The notes beneath the pieces are model-generated. The model worked only from the letters and a program-made list of their open reading frames with translations, was not told the DNA's origin and made no database searches. The translations under genes and the position numbers were made by a program. 64,000 nucleotides of DNA, taken from assembly GCF_016907835.1 (NCBI RefSeq), contig NZ_JAFBCT010000001.1, positions 1,922,001 through 1,986,000 on the forward strand, in the 5' to 3' direction. This stretch comes from Agromyces cerinus (lineage in GTDB: Bacteria; Actinomycetota; Actinomycetes; Actinomycetales; Microbacteriaceae). Positions 32,608 through 41,810 of the stretch are shown here, in pieces (position 1 is the stretch's first letter; each line of letters starts with the position of its first letter).

Positions 32608-34371
32608 TCAGGCGAGTGCTGTCACGACCTCGCCGATCGCGACCTGCGTGCGGTCGCCCGTCGCCCGGTCCCAGACCTCGACGATGCCGTCGGCGACGCC
32701 GCGACCGACGATCACGATCTTCGGCACGCCGATGAGTTCGGCATCGCCGAACTTCACGCCGGGCGAGACCTTCGGGCGGTCGTCGAAGAGCACGTCGAGA
32801 CCGGATGCCTCGAGCTCGGCCACGATCGTCTCGGCCGCGTCGAACACCGCCTCGTCGCGACCGGTCGCGACCACGTGCACGTCGAAGGGCGCGACGGTCG
32901 CCGGCCAGACGAGGCCCTTGTCGTCGTTGTTGTCTTCGGCGATGATCGCGAGGATGCGGGTGACGCCGATGCCGTACGAACCCATGGTGACGGTGGCGAG
33001 CTTGCCGTTCTCGTCGAGCACCTTGAGGCCGAGCGCCTCGGCGTACTTGCGGCCGAGCTGGAAGACGTGGCCGATCTCCATGCCGCGCGCGAGCTCGACC
33101 GGTCCCGAGCCGTCGGGCGCGGGGTCGCCGGGCAGCACGTTCGACGACTCGACGGTGCCGTCGGCGACGAAGTCTCGTCCGGCCACGAGCCCGAACACGT
33201 GCTTCTGGTCGACGTTGGCGCCGGTGATCCACTCGGTGCCGTCGACGACCCGCGGGTCGACCAGGAAGCGGATGCCGGTCGCGGACTCCTCGCCGAGCAC
33301 GGCGCCGGTCTCGGACCAGGGGCCGATGTAGCCCTTCACGAGGCCCGGGCGCTTCGCGAAGTCGGCCTCGGTCGCGGGCTCGACCTCGCCGGGGGCGAAT
33401 GCCACCTCGACGCGCTTCATCTCGACGTCGCGGTCGCCGGGCAGGCCGATCACGACGAGTTCGCGGGTGCCGTCGGGCGCCACGACGGCGAGCACGACGT
33501 TCTTCAGGGTGTCCGCCGCGGTCCATGCGCGCCCGTCGGGCCGCGGGTACTCGGCGTTCGCGAGGTCGACGAGCGTCGCGATCGTGGGCGTGTTCGGGGA
33601 GTCGAGCACGAGCGGTGCCGGAAGACCGTCGAAGGGGATCGGCTCGGGCACGACCGTCTCGAACGCCTCGACGTTGGCCGCATAGCCGCCGGCCGAGCGC
33701 ACGAAGGTGTCTTCGCCGACGGGGGTCGGGTGCAGGAACTCCTCGCTCTTCGAGCCGCCCATTGCGCCGGCATCGGCCTTCACGATCACGTACTCGAGGC
33801 CGAGGCGCGTGAAGATGCGCTCGTAGGCGTCGCGCTGCGCCTGGTAGCTCGCGTCGAGCCCCTCGTCGGAGATGTCGAACGAGTACGCGTCCTTCATCGT
33901 GAACTCGCGGCCGCGCAGGAGGCCGGCACGCGGCCGGGCCTCGTCGCGGTACTTGTCCTGGATCTGGTAGATCGACAGCGGCAGATCCTTGTACGAGTTG
34001 TAGAGGTCCTTCACGAGCAGCGTGAAGACCTCTTCGTGCGTGGGCGCGAGCAGGTAGTCGGCGCCCCTGCGGTCCTGCAGGCGGAAGAGGTTGTCGCCGT
34101 ACTCCGTCCAGCGGTTCGTGACCTCGTAGGGCTCGCGCGGCAGCAGCGCCGGGAAGTGCACCTCGTGCGCGCCCGCGTTCGTCATCTCTTCACGGATGAT
34201 CGCCTCGATCTTCGCCTTCACGCGCAGGCCCAGCGGCAGCCATGCGAAGACCCCTGGCGCCTGGCGCCTGATGTAGCCGGCGCGCACGAGCAGGCGATGG
34301 CTCGTGACCTCGGCGTCGGCGGGGTCTTCGCGGAGCGTACGGAGGAAGTAGTTCGTCAGGCGTGTGGGCAC
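32608..34371 (-). CDS. proS: Prolyl-tRNA synthetase
   Basis: 587 residues, the bacterial long form. Class II motifs: [22 protein letters not shown] (motif 1 region), [25 protein letters not shown] (motif 2), and [16 protein letters not shown] (motif 3). An insertion editing domain lies between motifs 2 and 3 (about residues 220-400), which clears Ala-tRNA(Pro). C-terminal anticodon-binding domain: [23 protein letters not shown]. Next gene downstream in the conserved neighbourhood is nusA, separated here by phoX and the amine oxidase. Confidence 0.96.
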   Translation of the reverse strand: MPTRLTNYFLRTLREDPADAEVTSHRLLVRAGYIRRQAPGVFAWLPLGLRVKAKIEAIIREEMTNAGAHEVHFPALLPREPYEVTNRWTEYGDNLFRLQDRRGADYLLAPTHEEVFTLLVKDLYNSYKDLPLSIYQIQDKYRDEARPRAGLLRGREFTMKDAYSFDISDEGLDASYQAQRDAYERIFTRLGLEYVIVKADAGAMGGSKSEEFLHPTPVGEDTFVRSAGGYAANVEAFETVVPEPIPFDGLPAPLVLDSPNTPTIATLVDLANAEYPRPDGRAWTAADTLKNVVLAVVAPDGTRELVVIGLPGDRDVEMKRVEVAFAPGEVEPATEADFAKRPGLVKGYIGPWSETGAVLGEESATGIRFLVDPRVVDGTEWITGANVDQKHVFGLVAGRDFVADGTVESSNVLPGDPAPDGSGPVELARGMEIGHVFQLGRKYAEALGLKVLDENGKLATVTMGSYGIGVTRILAIIAEDNNDDKGLVWPATVAPFDVHVVATGRDEAVFDAAETIVAELEASGLDVLFDDRPKVSPGVKFGDAELIGVPKIVIVGRGVADGIVEVWDRATGDRTQVAIGEVVTALA

Positions 34372-34426
34372 CCGACGATTCTACTGAGCACGACGGATGC
34401 CTCCCGCCCGGGTGCGCCGGAGGGGG

Positions 34427-34645
34427 TCAGGTGAGGTCGACGTCGACCACTTCGACGCCGCTCTCGGCGAGGTGGCGGGTGACCTGGTCTGCCCAGTTGA
34501 TGAGGTCGAACAGCGCGGTGTCGAGGCTCTCGAGCACCTCGAGCACGCGGGGGTGCACGTCGCCGTCGGCGAACTCCTCGATGAGGTGGTACGCGTCGTC
34601 GCGGGCGTTGGCAGCGTTCTCGAGGTGGCGGCTGTTGATGGTCAT
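34427..34645 (-). CDS. Small hypothetical helical protein (72 aa)
   Basis: Acidic (MTINSRHLENAANARDDAYHLIEEF...), mostly amphipathic helix with a short C-terminal strand EVVDVDLT. No recognised family. It has the strongest -10 hexamer of the leaderless set (TAGAAT, 6 nt before the ATG). Divergent from the phosphotransferase gene and 55 bp upstream of proS in the same direction. Confidence 0.7.
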   Translation of the reverse strand: MTINSRHLENAANARDDAYHLIEEFADGDVHPRVLEVLESLDTALFDLINWADQVTRHLAESGVEVVDVDLT

Positions 34646-34716
34646 CCTCGAATTCTACCGGCGGACCTCGCATCGCCGACGCGCACGACGGATGCCTCCT
34701 GCCCTAGTGTGCTGAC
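34646..34716. promoter_or_regulatory. Divergent leaderless promoters (72-aa gene / phosphotransferase)
   Basis: Minus strand TAGAAT at 34652-34657 and plus strand TAGTGT at 34705-34710, each exactly 6 nt from its ATG. Confidence 0.6.
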
Positions 34717-35742
34717 ATGCATCCGGCTGGCATTCCGTTCTCGGTCGAGGTCTCCTCCGCGACCTGGCGGCGCGAGGCCGAGGCCTGGGCTGCTGAAACC
34801 GTGGCGGCGCTCGACGGCCGGGTGCTCGCGGTGACGCAGCCGAGAGTGCGCCCGTGGTCGACGCAGCTGGTGATCGAGGCGGAGACGCCGGCGGGCCGCA
34901 GCCGGTTCTGGTTCAAGGCGAACTGCCCCGCGCAGTCGTTCGAGCCGGCGCTGCACTCGTTCATCGCCGAGCTGCTGCCCGATGCGGCGGCTGCGCCCAT
35001 CGCGACGGAGCAGGAGCGCGGGTGGATGATCTCGGCCGATCTCGGCGCGACGCTGCGGGAGGCCCGCGGCGATGCCGGCGCCACCGTCGACGACTGGCTC
35101 ACCGTCGTCGACGAGTGGACCCGCGTGCAACACGCGCTCACGACGCACGCCGTCGACGTCACCGCGCTCGGCGTGCCCGACTGCTCGCCGGCCACGGTGC
35201 CCGAACGCTTCGAACGCATGCTCGAACGGGTGCTCGCGCTGCCCCCGTCCCATCCGTCGGCACCCGATCCGGCGACCGCGGCGGCGCTGCTCGGCTCGCG
35301 CTCCCGCGTGGCGACGGCCGCCGCCGAGCTCGTCTCGAGCGATCTGCCGTCGACGCTGCAGCACGGCGACCTGCATCCCGGCAACGTGTTCGCGGCGGCG
35401 CCCGGCGAGCCCGGCCGACTGCGGGTGTTCGACTTCGGAGACGCCCAATGGGCGCACCCCGTCGAAGCGGTGCTCATCCCGATGGCGGTCATGGAGTACG
35501 GGGGTCTCGATCCGGCGCCCGTTGTCGGGGCGTTCCGCGACGCGTGGTCCGTGGTCGCCGGGTTCGACGACGCCGACTGGGCCGCGCTCACGGCAGCCGC
35601 CGAGGTCTCCCAGGCCGTCAACCGGGCGTTCACCTGGTGGGACTGCCTCGCCGACGCGGACGACGAGGAGATCGGCGAGTGGGGCGAGGCGGTGCTGCGA
35701 CATCTCACCCGCGTGACCGGCCGCGACGACGGCTCGGCGTGA
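34717..35742 (+). CDS. Aminoglycoside/choline-kinase-fold phosphotransferase
   Basis: 341 residues. The catalytic loop LQHGDLHPGNVF (about residue 215) and metal-binding FDFGDAQW define the APH/fructosamine/homoserine kinase fold. The N-lobe has LVIEAETPAGRSRFWFKANC with a conserved lysine. Substrate is not predictable: relatives phosphorylate choline, homoserine, fructosamine or antibiotics, and nothing nearby favours any of these. It is followed 63 bp later by the RNB ribonuclease gene. Confidence 0.85.
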   Translation: MHPAGIPFSVEVSSATWRREAEAWAAETVAALDGRVLAVTQPRVRPWSTQLVIEAETPAGRSRFWFKANCPAQSFEPALHSFIAELLPDAAAAPIATEQERGWMISADLGATLREARGDAGATVDDWLTVVDEWTRVQHALTTHAVDVTALGVPDCSPATVPERFERMLERVLALPPSHPSAPDPATAAALLGSRSRVATAAAELVSSDLPSTLQHGDLHPGNVFAAAPGEPGRLRVFDFGDAQWAHPVEAVLIPMAVMEYGGLDPAPVVGAFRDAWSVVAGFDDADWAALTAAAEVSQAVNRAFTWWDCLADADDEEIGEWGEAVLRHLTRVTGRDDGSA

Positions 35743-35792
35743 CGCGGCGACGGGCCACCGCACGCCGAGGCATCCGATCGCCCTGCTGCTCG

Positions 35793-35805
35793 TAGGCTGA
35801 GGCGC
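35793..35805 (+). promoter_or_regulatory. Leaderless promoter of the RNB gene
   Basis: TAGGCT at 35793-35798, 7 nt before the ATG. Confidence 0.55.
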
Positions 35806-37239
35806 ATGCCGAGCCGCAGAACGCACGTCACGGAGTCCGTCGCGCAGAGCGAGCTGGCGGTCGCCCTCGCTCAGCTCCGCGCCGAGTTGGACGTGCCCGA
35901 GTCGTTCGCGCCCGAGGTGCTCGCCGAGGCCGAGTCGACACGTGCGGCGGTTCCCGAGACCGACCTGCGCGAGCTGGCGTTCGTCACGATCGATCCGCCC
36001 GGTTCGACCGATCTCGACCAAGCCCTCCACATCGAGCGCCGGGCCGCCGGCTTCCTGGTGCACTATGCGATCGCGGATGTGCCGGGCTGGGTGGTCCCGG
36101 ACGGGGCAGTCGACCTCGAGGCCCGGCGCCGCGGCCAGACCCTGTACGCCGCCGACGGCCGGGTGCCGCTGCACCCCGTGGTGCTCAGCGAGGACCGCGT
36201 GTCACTGCTGCCGGATTCCGACCGGAGCGCGTTCGTGTGGGCGTTCGAACTCGACGAGCGGGGAACGGTGACGTCGACCGGGCTCAGCCGGGCGACGGTG
36301 CGCTCGCGCGAACAGCTCACCTACGACGAGGCACAGGCCCGCATCGATGCCGGCGACGGCGACTCCTCCCTGGCGCTGCTGCGCGAGGTCGGGCTGCTGC
36401 GCATCGAGCTCGAGCGCGCCCGCGGCGGCGCGAGCCTCAACTCCCCCGATGAGGAGATCGTGCGCACTGCGGGCGGCGGCTACTCGCTCGAACGCCGGCA
36501 CCCGCTGCCGGTCGAGGAGTGGAACGCGCAGCTGTCGCTCATGACGGGCATGGCGGCCGCGCAGCTCATGCTCGAGGGACGCATCGGCGTGCTCCGCACC
36601 ATGCCGAAGCCGAGCGAGGAGCGCGTCACGGCCTTCCGCGCGCAGACGCACGCACTCGGGCGCCCGTGGCCCGAGTCGATCTCGTACGGCGAATACCTCC
36701 GCGGCCTCGACCGCGACGACCCCGCCTCGCTCGCGGTGATGCAGGCGGCGTCCGGGCTCTTCCGCGGTGCCGGCTATCTCGCCGTCGACGGCGACGTTCC
36801 GTCCGATCCGATCCAGTCCGCGCTCGCGGCGCCGTACGCGCACGTCACCGCGCCGCTGCGCCGTCTCGTCGACCGCTGGGGGCTCGTCGTCTGCGAGGCG
36901 CTCTGCGCCGGGCGCGAGGTGCCCGGATGGGCGCGCTCCTCGCTCGGCGAGCTGCCGTCGCTCATGGGCGCCTCGTCGCAGCGCGCGAGCCGGCTCGACG
37001 CCGAGTCGATCGCGCGGGTCGAGGCCGCACTGCTGAGCGCGCGGGTCGGCGAGCGGTTCACCGCGACCGTGCTCGAGGTGCGGGGCGATCGGGCGGTGCT
37101 CCAGCTCGCCGACCCCGCGGTCACCGCGATGTGTCCGGCGCCCGCCGAGGTTCGCGCGGGAACCTCGCTCGAGGTCGAGCTGCTCGCGGCCGACATCGCC
37201 ACGGGCACGATCGAGTTCCGGGCGGCCGGAGTCGCCTGA
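35806..37239 (+). CDS. RNB-domain (RNase II/R family) ribonuclease
   Basis: 477 residues, much shorter than RNase II (644) or RNase R (>800): an RNB domain with almost no N-terminal cold-shock domains and only a short C-terminal barrel (GERFTATVLEVRGDRAVLQL). The active-site motif is FVTIDPPGSTDLDQALHI: D63, D69 and D71 match three of the four metal-binding aspartates of E. coli RNase II (D201, D207, D209), but the fourth (D210) is Q72. Other signatures are present, for example YAHVTAPLRRLVDRW, the RNB arginine region. Probably processive 3'-5' exoribonuclease; activity with the substitution is unproven. Confidence 0.88.
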   Translation: MPSRRTHVTESVAQSELAVALAQLRAELDVPESFAPEVLAEAESTRAAVPETDLRELAFVTIDPPGSTDLDQALHIERRAAGFLVHYAIADVPGWVVPDGAVDLEARRRGQTLYAADGRVPLHPVVLSEDRVSLLPDSDRSAFVWAFELDERGTVTSTGLSRATVRSREQLTYDEAQARIDAGDGDSSLALLREVGLLRIELERARGGASLNSPDEEIVRTAGGGYSLERRHPLPVEEWNAQLSLMTGMAAAQLMLEGRIGVLRTMPKPSEERVTAFRAQTHALGRPWPESISYGEYLRGLDRDDPASLAVMQAASGLFRGAGYLAVDGDVPSDPIQSALAAPYAHVTAPLRRLVDRWGLVVCEALCAGREVPGWARSSLGELPSLMGASSQRASRLDAESIARVEAALLSARVGERFTATVLEVRGDRAVLQLADPAVTAMCPAPAEVRAGTSLEVELLAADIATGTIEFRAAGVA

Positions 37240-37264
37240 CCTGCCGGGCCGCTCGCGGCGCTCG

Positions 37265-37471
37265 TCAGACGCCCTCGACGTCCTCCTCGTCGTCGAGCGC
37301 GAACGCCTCGAGGTCGCCCTCCGCCGCCGCCGCCGCATCGTCGGTACCCTCGTCCGAGCCGTCGTCGAGGCCCTCGTCGGCGCCGTCGTCGGTGCCCTCG
37401 TGCAGGGTGCCCATGCCGTCGGGGTAGCCCGCCGTGTCGGGGTACTCGAATTCGCTGCCGTCGCCGCTCAT
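37265..37471 (-). CDS. Small highly acidic hypothetical protein (68 aa)
   Basis: Starts MSGDGSEFEYPDTAGYPDG at an ATG with GAGGAGA upstream. A run of EGTDDGADEGLDDGSDEGT-type Asp/Glu/Gly segments (period about 4) is followed by a C-terminal acidic helix (LEAFALDDEEDVEGV). Intrinsically disordered by composition. I do not recognise it. It lies between the ispG terminator palindrome and the convergent RNB gene. Confidence 0.6.
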   Translation of the reverse strand: MSGDGSEFEYPDTAGYPDGMGTLHEGTDDGADEGLDDGSDEGTDDAAAAAEGDLEAFALDDEEDVEGV

Positions 37472-37490
37472 CGCGGTCTCCTCTCGCGAT

Positions 37491-37510
37491 CGGATGCCCC
37501 GGGGCATCCG
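37491..37510. terminator. 20-bp perfect palindrome downstream of ispG
   Basis: CGGATGCCCC / GGGGCATCCG abut with no loop bases, 36 bp past the ispG stop. Contains the GGATGCC signature on both arms. Confidence 0.7.
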
Positions 37511-37545
37511 CTGCCGCCCACGATACGCTCGGGCGGCGCCCGCGA

Positions 37546-38697
37546 CTACGGGGTCACGACCTCGGGGGTGCCCACCGGCGCATCGGCGCCCATCTCGTCG
37601 GCGATGCGGTTGGCCTCTTCGATGAGCGTCGCGACGATCTCGGACTCGGGCACGGTCTTGATGACCTCGCCCTTCACGAAGATCTGGCCCTTGCCATTGC
37701 CGGATGCGACGCCGAGGTCGGCCTCACGGGCCTCGCCCGGACCGTTGACGACGCAGCCCATGACGGCCACGCGAAGCGGCACGGTCATGCCCTCGAGTCC
37801 GTCGGTGACGTCGTTCGCGAGCTTGTACACGTCGACCTGCGCGCGACCGCACGACGGGCACGAGACGATCTCGAGCTTGCGCTCGCGGAGGTTCAGCGAC
37901 TGCAGGATCTGCAGGCCCACCTTGACCTCCTCGACCGGCGGGGCCGACAGAGAGACGCGGATCGTGTCGCCGATGCCCTCGCTGAGGAGGATGCCGAACG
38001 CCGTGGCGGACTTGATCGTGCCCTGGAAGGCGGGGCCGGCCTCGGTCACGCCGAGGTGCAGGGGCCAGTCGCCGCGCTCGGCGAGCAGGCGGTAGGCCTT
38101 GACCATGACGATGGGGTCGTTGTGCTTGACCGAGATCTTGAAGTCGTGGAAGTCGTGCTCCTCGAAGAGGCTCGCCTCCCACACCGCCGACTCGACGAGC
38201 GCCTCGGGCGTCGCCTTGCCGTACTTCTGGAGCAGTCGGGGGTCGAGCGAGCCGGCGTTCACGCCGATGCGGAGGCTCACGCCCGCCGCTTTCGCCGCAG
38301 CAGCGATCTCGCCGACCTTGTCGTCGAACTTGCGGATGTTGCCGGGGTTGACGCGCACCGCGGCGCAGCCGGCGTCGATCGCCTGGAACACGTAGTTCGG
38401 CTGGAAGTGGATGTCGGCGATGACCGGGATCTGGCTCTTCTTCGCGATGATCGGCAGTGCCTCGGCGTCGTCGCGGCTCGGCACGGCGACACGCACGATG
38501 TCGCAGCCCGATGCCGTGAGCTCGGCGATCTGCTGCAGCGTGGCGTTGATGTTCGTCGTGGGCGTCGTCGTCATCGACTGCACGCTCACCTGTGCGTCAC
38601 CGCCGACGAGCACCTTGCCCACCTTGATCTGGCGGGACTTGCGTCGCGGGGCCAGTACCTCAGGGACTTTGGGCATTCCGAGATTCACAGCAGGCAC
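37546..38697 (-). CDS. ispG: 4-hydroxy-3-methylbut-2-en-1-yl diphosphate synthase
   Basis: 383 residues from GTG 38697. TIM-barrel half: [38 protein letters not shown]; Fe-S half with cysteines in [11 protein letters not shown] and [12 protein letters not shown] that bind the [4Fe-4S] cluster. Converts MEcPP to HMBPP in the non-mevalonate isoprenoid pathway, the same pathway as dxr in this window. The leaderless hexamer TAGACT precedes the first GTG by 6 nt, which selects it over the internal GTG three codons later. Confidence 0.95.
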   Translation of the reverse strand: MPAVNLGMPKVPEVLAPRRKSRQIKVGKVLVGGDAQVSVQSMTTTPTTNINATLQQIAELTASGCDIVRVAVPSRDDAEALPIIAKKSQIPVIADIHFQPNYVFQAIDAGCAAVRVNPGNIRKFDDKVGEIAAAAKAAGVSLRIGVNAGSLDPRLLQKYGKATPEALVESAVWEASLFEEHDFHDFKISVKHNDPIVMVKAYRLLAERGDWPLHLGVTEAGPAFQGTIKSATAFGILLSEGIGDTIRVSLSAPPVEEVKVGLQILQSLNLRERKLEIVSCPSCGRAQVDVYKLANDVTDGLEGMTVPLRVAVMGCVVNGPGEAREADLGVASGNGKGQIFVKGEVIKTVPESEIVATLIEEANRIADEMGADAPVGTPEVVTP

Positions 38698-38709
38698 GAG
38701 ACGAGTCTA
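38698..38709 (-). promoter_or_regulatory. Leaderless promoter of ispG
   Basis: Minus strand TAGACT at 38704-38709, 6 nt before the GTG. Confidence 0.6.
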
Positions 38710-38763
38710 CTTCCGCGCGGAGGGTCGTCGGCTGTGAGGTAGCATCCGCCGGCTCGCCGATCG

Positions 38764-39522
38764 CTACGCGCAGCCCTCGGCGACGACGTAGGGCGCGCCG
38801 ATCCAGATGACGGTGCCGTCGTCGTCGTCGACGCCGTCGGGCGGCCCGCCCATCGAGTCCCAGTTCGCGAGCGCGACGCCGTATTCGCGCTCCACATTCC
38901 CGCCTTGCCATTCCACGTACTCGTCGATGGTGACGACGTCGACCCCCTGTCCCACGCACGTCCAGTCGGTATCGAAGCCGGGAGCGAGATCGGCGAGGAT
39001 GTCACCGGCCTGGTAGCCCGAGGGTGTGGTGAGCTCGACGTCGTCGTACGTCGGTGCGTCGAAGTACACGGAGAACCGAGGCCACGACATTCCGATCGAC
39101 TCCGCCTCACGACGGGCTTCGTCGTAGTGCCGCTCTTCGATCTCGACGTCGCCCCAGACATGCGATGTCGACGGCGGCGTGTGATTGCTCCCCGGACTCT
39201 CCTCGTCGACCGGCGCTGCACCGAACACGATCGAGAGCGCATCGATGACACCCGCCGGCTGGTCGAGGTAGTGGAACTGCTCGACCAGCGCGCCGTCGCG
39301 ATCGCGGAGGTCGAGGGTCTCGGCGGTGGCGACGAGCGCGACCACGCCGTCGAGAGGATCGGCCGCAGGCGCCGGCGTCGGCGTCGAAGTCGGCGTCGGT
39401 TCCACGGTCGCCGTCGGCGATACCGTGGGCATCGGGCTCGGCCCGATGCAGCCGGTCATCGCCGCGGTCATCGACAGTGCCACGGCAGCGAGCACCCACC
39501 TGACGAGTGCCGGTCTGTTCAA
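38764..39522 (-). CDS. Putative lipoprotein of unknown function, paralogue A
   Basis: 252 residues. Signal peptide with lipobox AMTGCIG (C25), a Pro/Thr-rich linker (PTVSPTATVEPTPTSTPTPAPA, residues 29-55), then a domain with SIVFGAAPVDEE, WPRFSVYFDAP and VELTTPSGYQAGD, ending WIGAPYVVAEGC. Exported and lipid-anchored. The middle region is shared with the next gene upstream, so the two are diverged tandem duplicates. Function unknown; I recognise no enzymatic motif. Confidence 0.75.
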   Translation of the reverse strand: MNRPALVRWVLAAVALSMTAAMTGCIGPSPMPTVSPTATVEPTPTSTPTPAPAADPLDGVVALVATAETLDLRDRDGALVEQFHYLDQPAGVIDALSIVFGAAPVDEESPGSNHTPPSTSHVWGDVEIEERHYDEARREAESIGMSWPRFSVYFDAPTYDDVELTTPSGYQAGDILADLAPGFDTDWTCVGQGVDVVTIDEYVEWQGGNVEREYGVALANWDSMGGPPDGVDDDDGTVIWIGAPYVVAEGCA

Positions 39523-39538
39523 CGTCGTGTCCTCTTCC

Positions 39539-40045
39539 TCACCCGATGTGGCCCGGTCTGGTTCCGGGCGCTATGCGCACCCGTCGCGCTTCGACGCTCG
39601 CGATGACCGTCTCGTCGTCGGACGGCTGGAACTCGATCGAGTTCCGGGCATCCTCCACCGTGCCGTCGGAACATGTCATCGGCAGGACGACGACCTCGCC
39701 GTACCGCTCGACGCACAACCCGTTCTTCGCCGCGTCGGGCGATGCCGCGAAGTCGGACCAGGATTCACCGACGACGCGACCCGAGGTCGTCGTGAGCTCG
39801 ACGTCGCCGGATGCGGCCGTCGTGAACACGACCCTGAAGTTCGGCAGCGAGAGGGACGGCGCCATGTCAGCTGCCACGCCGCCGTATCGCGGCTCCCGCA
39901 GCTCGAATCCGTCCCACCGGTGAACGGTGCTCGGCGGTTCGCCGCTCGATCCCGGGTCCTCCTCAACAGTCGGAGGCGCGCCGAACACCGTCGTCAATGT
40001 CGCTGCGACCGCAATGGCTCCGTGCATTGCCGGGAAATGGTTCAT
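39539..40045 (-). CDS. Paralogue B of the lipoprotein, without export signal
   Basis: 168 residues from ATG 40045 (GGAGG 3 nt upstream). It aligns with the C-terminal two thirds of paralogue A (VFGAPPTVEEDPGSSGEPPSTVHRW, LPNFRVVFTTAASGDVELTTTSGRVVG) but begins MNHFPAMHGAIAVAATLTTVFG: no signal peptide, lipobox or Pro/Thr linker. An open frame continues 32 codons upstream, but it has no export-like character either. Either a cytoplasmic relic or a decaying duplicate. It lies 16 bp upstream of paralogue A. Confidence 0.6.
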   Translation of the reverse strand: MNHFPAMHGAIAVAATLTTVFGAPPTVEEDPGSSGEPPSTVHRWDGFELREPRYGGVAADMAPSLSLPNFRVVFTTAASGDVELTTTSGRVVGESWSDFAASPDAAKNGLCVERYGEVVVLPMTCSDGTVEDARNSIEFQPSDDETVIASVEARRVRIAPGTRPGHIG

Positions 40046-40281
40046 GGTCCTCCGCTTCGTTGCTCCGAACAGTATCGGGCACGGCGGGAACTCCGGGCCC
40101 CAGTGTCGGCCCTGATGCGGTGGGTCGGCCAAGTCGATCATTCGGGTTCGGTGACGCGGCCGCCGACATCCGAGTAGCGATCCGGCACGGCGGCATCGAC
40201 CGGCAGCGTCTCGCGGTCACCGAACCCGCGCAGGTCGACGGCGTGCTCCACGATCGCTTCGAGCGTTGCGCGCGAGTCCGT

Positions 40282-40914
40282 TCAGTCCGTGATGAGCGGC
40301 GGCTCGGTTGCCGCGACGACCTCGTCGACCGTCACGCCGGGCGCGCACTCGACGAGCCGCAGACCCTCGGGCGTCACGTCGATGACGGCGAGGTCGGTGA
40401 TGATGCGGTGCACGACCGCGCGCCCGGTGAGCGGCAGCGAGCACTCGTTCACGATCTTCGCGGAGCCGTCTTTCGCGACGTGCTCCATGAGCACGATCAC
40501 CTTGCGGGCGCCGTGCACGAGGTCCATCGCGCCGCCCGGGCCCTTCACCATCTTGCCGGGGATCATCCAGTTGGCGAGGTCGCCCGTGGCGGAGACCTGC
40601 ATGGCCCCGAGGATGGCGGCGTCGATCTTTCCGCCGCGGATCATGCCGAAGCTCGCCGCCGAGTCGAAGTAGGCGGCGCCGGGCAGCACCGTCACCGTCT
40701 CCTTGCCGGCGTTGATGAGATCGGGGTCGACGGCGTCGTCGGTCGGGTACGGGCCGACGCCGAGGATGCCGTTCTCGGACTGCAGCAGGATCGTGACGCC
40801 GTCGGGCACGTAGTTCGGCACGAGCGTGGGCAGGCCGATGCCGAGGTTCACGTACGAGCCGTCGGCGAGCTCACGGGCGGCCCTGGCGGCCATCTCGAAG
40901 CGAGTCAGTGCCAT
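40282..40914 (-). CDS. scoB: 3-oxoacid CoA-transferase, subunit B
   Basis: 210 residues from ATG 40914. Catalytic glutamate in [14 protein letters not shown] (about residue 48), and [40 protein letters not shown], the family signature. With subunit A it transfers CoA from succinyl-CoA to a 3-oxoacid (acetoacetate or 3-oxoadipate). One base separates it from the subunit A stop. The adjacent thiolase favours a ketone-body or acetoacetate role; no pca genes are present here. Confidence 0.92.
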   Translation of the reverse strand: MALTRFEMAARAARELADGSYVNLGIGLPTLVPNYVPDGVTILLQSENGILGVGPYPTDDAVDPDLINAGKETVTVLPGAAYFDSAASFGMIRGGKIDAAILGAMQVSATGDLANWMIPGKMVKGPGGAMDLVHGARKVIVLMEHVAKDGSAKIVNECSLPLTGRAVVHRIITDLAVIDVTPEGLRLVECAPGVTVDEVVAATEPPLITD

Positions 40915-40915
40915 C

Positions 40916-41689
40916 TCAGTTCCCCTCTCGCACGGTGCGGCGTTCGATGCGCTTCTCGATGTCGTGGCCGACGACCACGATGCGGTCGACGTAGATGCCG
41001 GGCAGGTGCACGGCATCGGGGTCGAGCTCGCCCGGCTCGACGATCTCCTCGACCTGTGCGATGCAGACCCGGCCCGCCATCGCCGCGAGCGGCGAGAAGT
41101 TGCGCGCCGACTTGTCGAAGACGAGGTTGCCGTACCGATCACCCTTCAGCGCGTGCACGAGCGAGTAGTCGGTCGTGATCGCCTCTTCGAGCACGAACTC
41201 GCGGGGCACCCCTGCAACGTCGAACGTCTGCACGGGCTTCACGGGGCTTGCGACGGCGATCGACCCGTCGGGGTGATAGCGCCGGGGCAAGCCGCCCTCG
41301 GCGACCTGCGTGCCGACACCGGTCTGGGTGAAGAACGCGGCGATGCCGCTGCCGCCCGCCCGCAGCTTCTCGGCGAGGGTGCCCTGCGGGGTGAGCTCGA
41401 GCTCGAGCTCGCCCGAGAGGTACTGCCGCTCGAACTCCTTGTTCTCGCCCACGTACGACGAGGTCATCTTGGCGATGCGCTGCTTCGCGAGCAGCACGCC
41501 GAGCCCCCAGTCGTCGACGCCGCAGTTGTTCGAGACGACGGAGAGCCCGTCGACCCCGGCGTCGAGCAGGGCCTGGATCAGCACCATCGGGATGCCGCAG
41601 AGCCCGAATCCTCCCACGGCGAGACTGGCTCCTGGCGGGATGTCGGCGACCGCCTCGTGAGCGGACCCGACCACCTTGTCGAGTGTCAT
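40916..41689 (-). CDS. scoA: 3-oxoacid CoA-transferase, subunit A
   Basis: 257 residues from ATG 41689 ([14 protein letters not shown]); I choose it because GGAGG lies 8 nt upstream. Glycine motif [17 protein letters not shown], then [15 protein letters not shown] and [40 protein letters not shown], all diagnostic of the alpha subunit. Forms a heterodimer with the next gene. Divergent from the thiolase gene. Confidence 0.92.
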   Translation of the reverse strand: MTLDKVVGSAHEAVADIPPGASLAVGGFGLCGIPMVLIQALLDAGVDGLSVVSNNCGVDDWGLGVLLAKQRIAKMTSSYVGENKEFERQYLSGELELELTPQGTLAEKLRAGGSGIAAFFTQTGVGTQVAEGGLPRRYHPDGSIAVASPVKPVQTFDVAGVPREFVLEEAITTDYSLVHALKGDRYGNLVFDKSARNFSPLAAMAGRVCIAQVEEIVEPGELDPDAVHLPGIYVDRIVVVGHDIEKRIERRTVREGN

Positions 41690-41810
41690 GTTCGCGACCT
41701 CCATGTCGACGTGCTGCTTCACGGGTGGAATCTCCGGTGAATACTCACTAACTGAATCGTAGAATGGTTCCATCGCGCAAGAGCCGCGCACTGACGAAGG
41801 AGTCCTGAAC
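41690..41810. promoter_or_regulatory. Divergent region, CoA-transferase / thiolase
   Basis: A locally AT-rich patch at 41740-41766 (plus-strand ACTCACTAACTGAATCG followed by TAGAAT) gives a -10 candidate toward the thiolase about 40 bp from its ATG, and an imperfect dyad suited to a TetR-type regulator. The thiolase has AAGGAGT 6 nt before its ATG. Confidence 0.4.
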
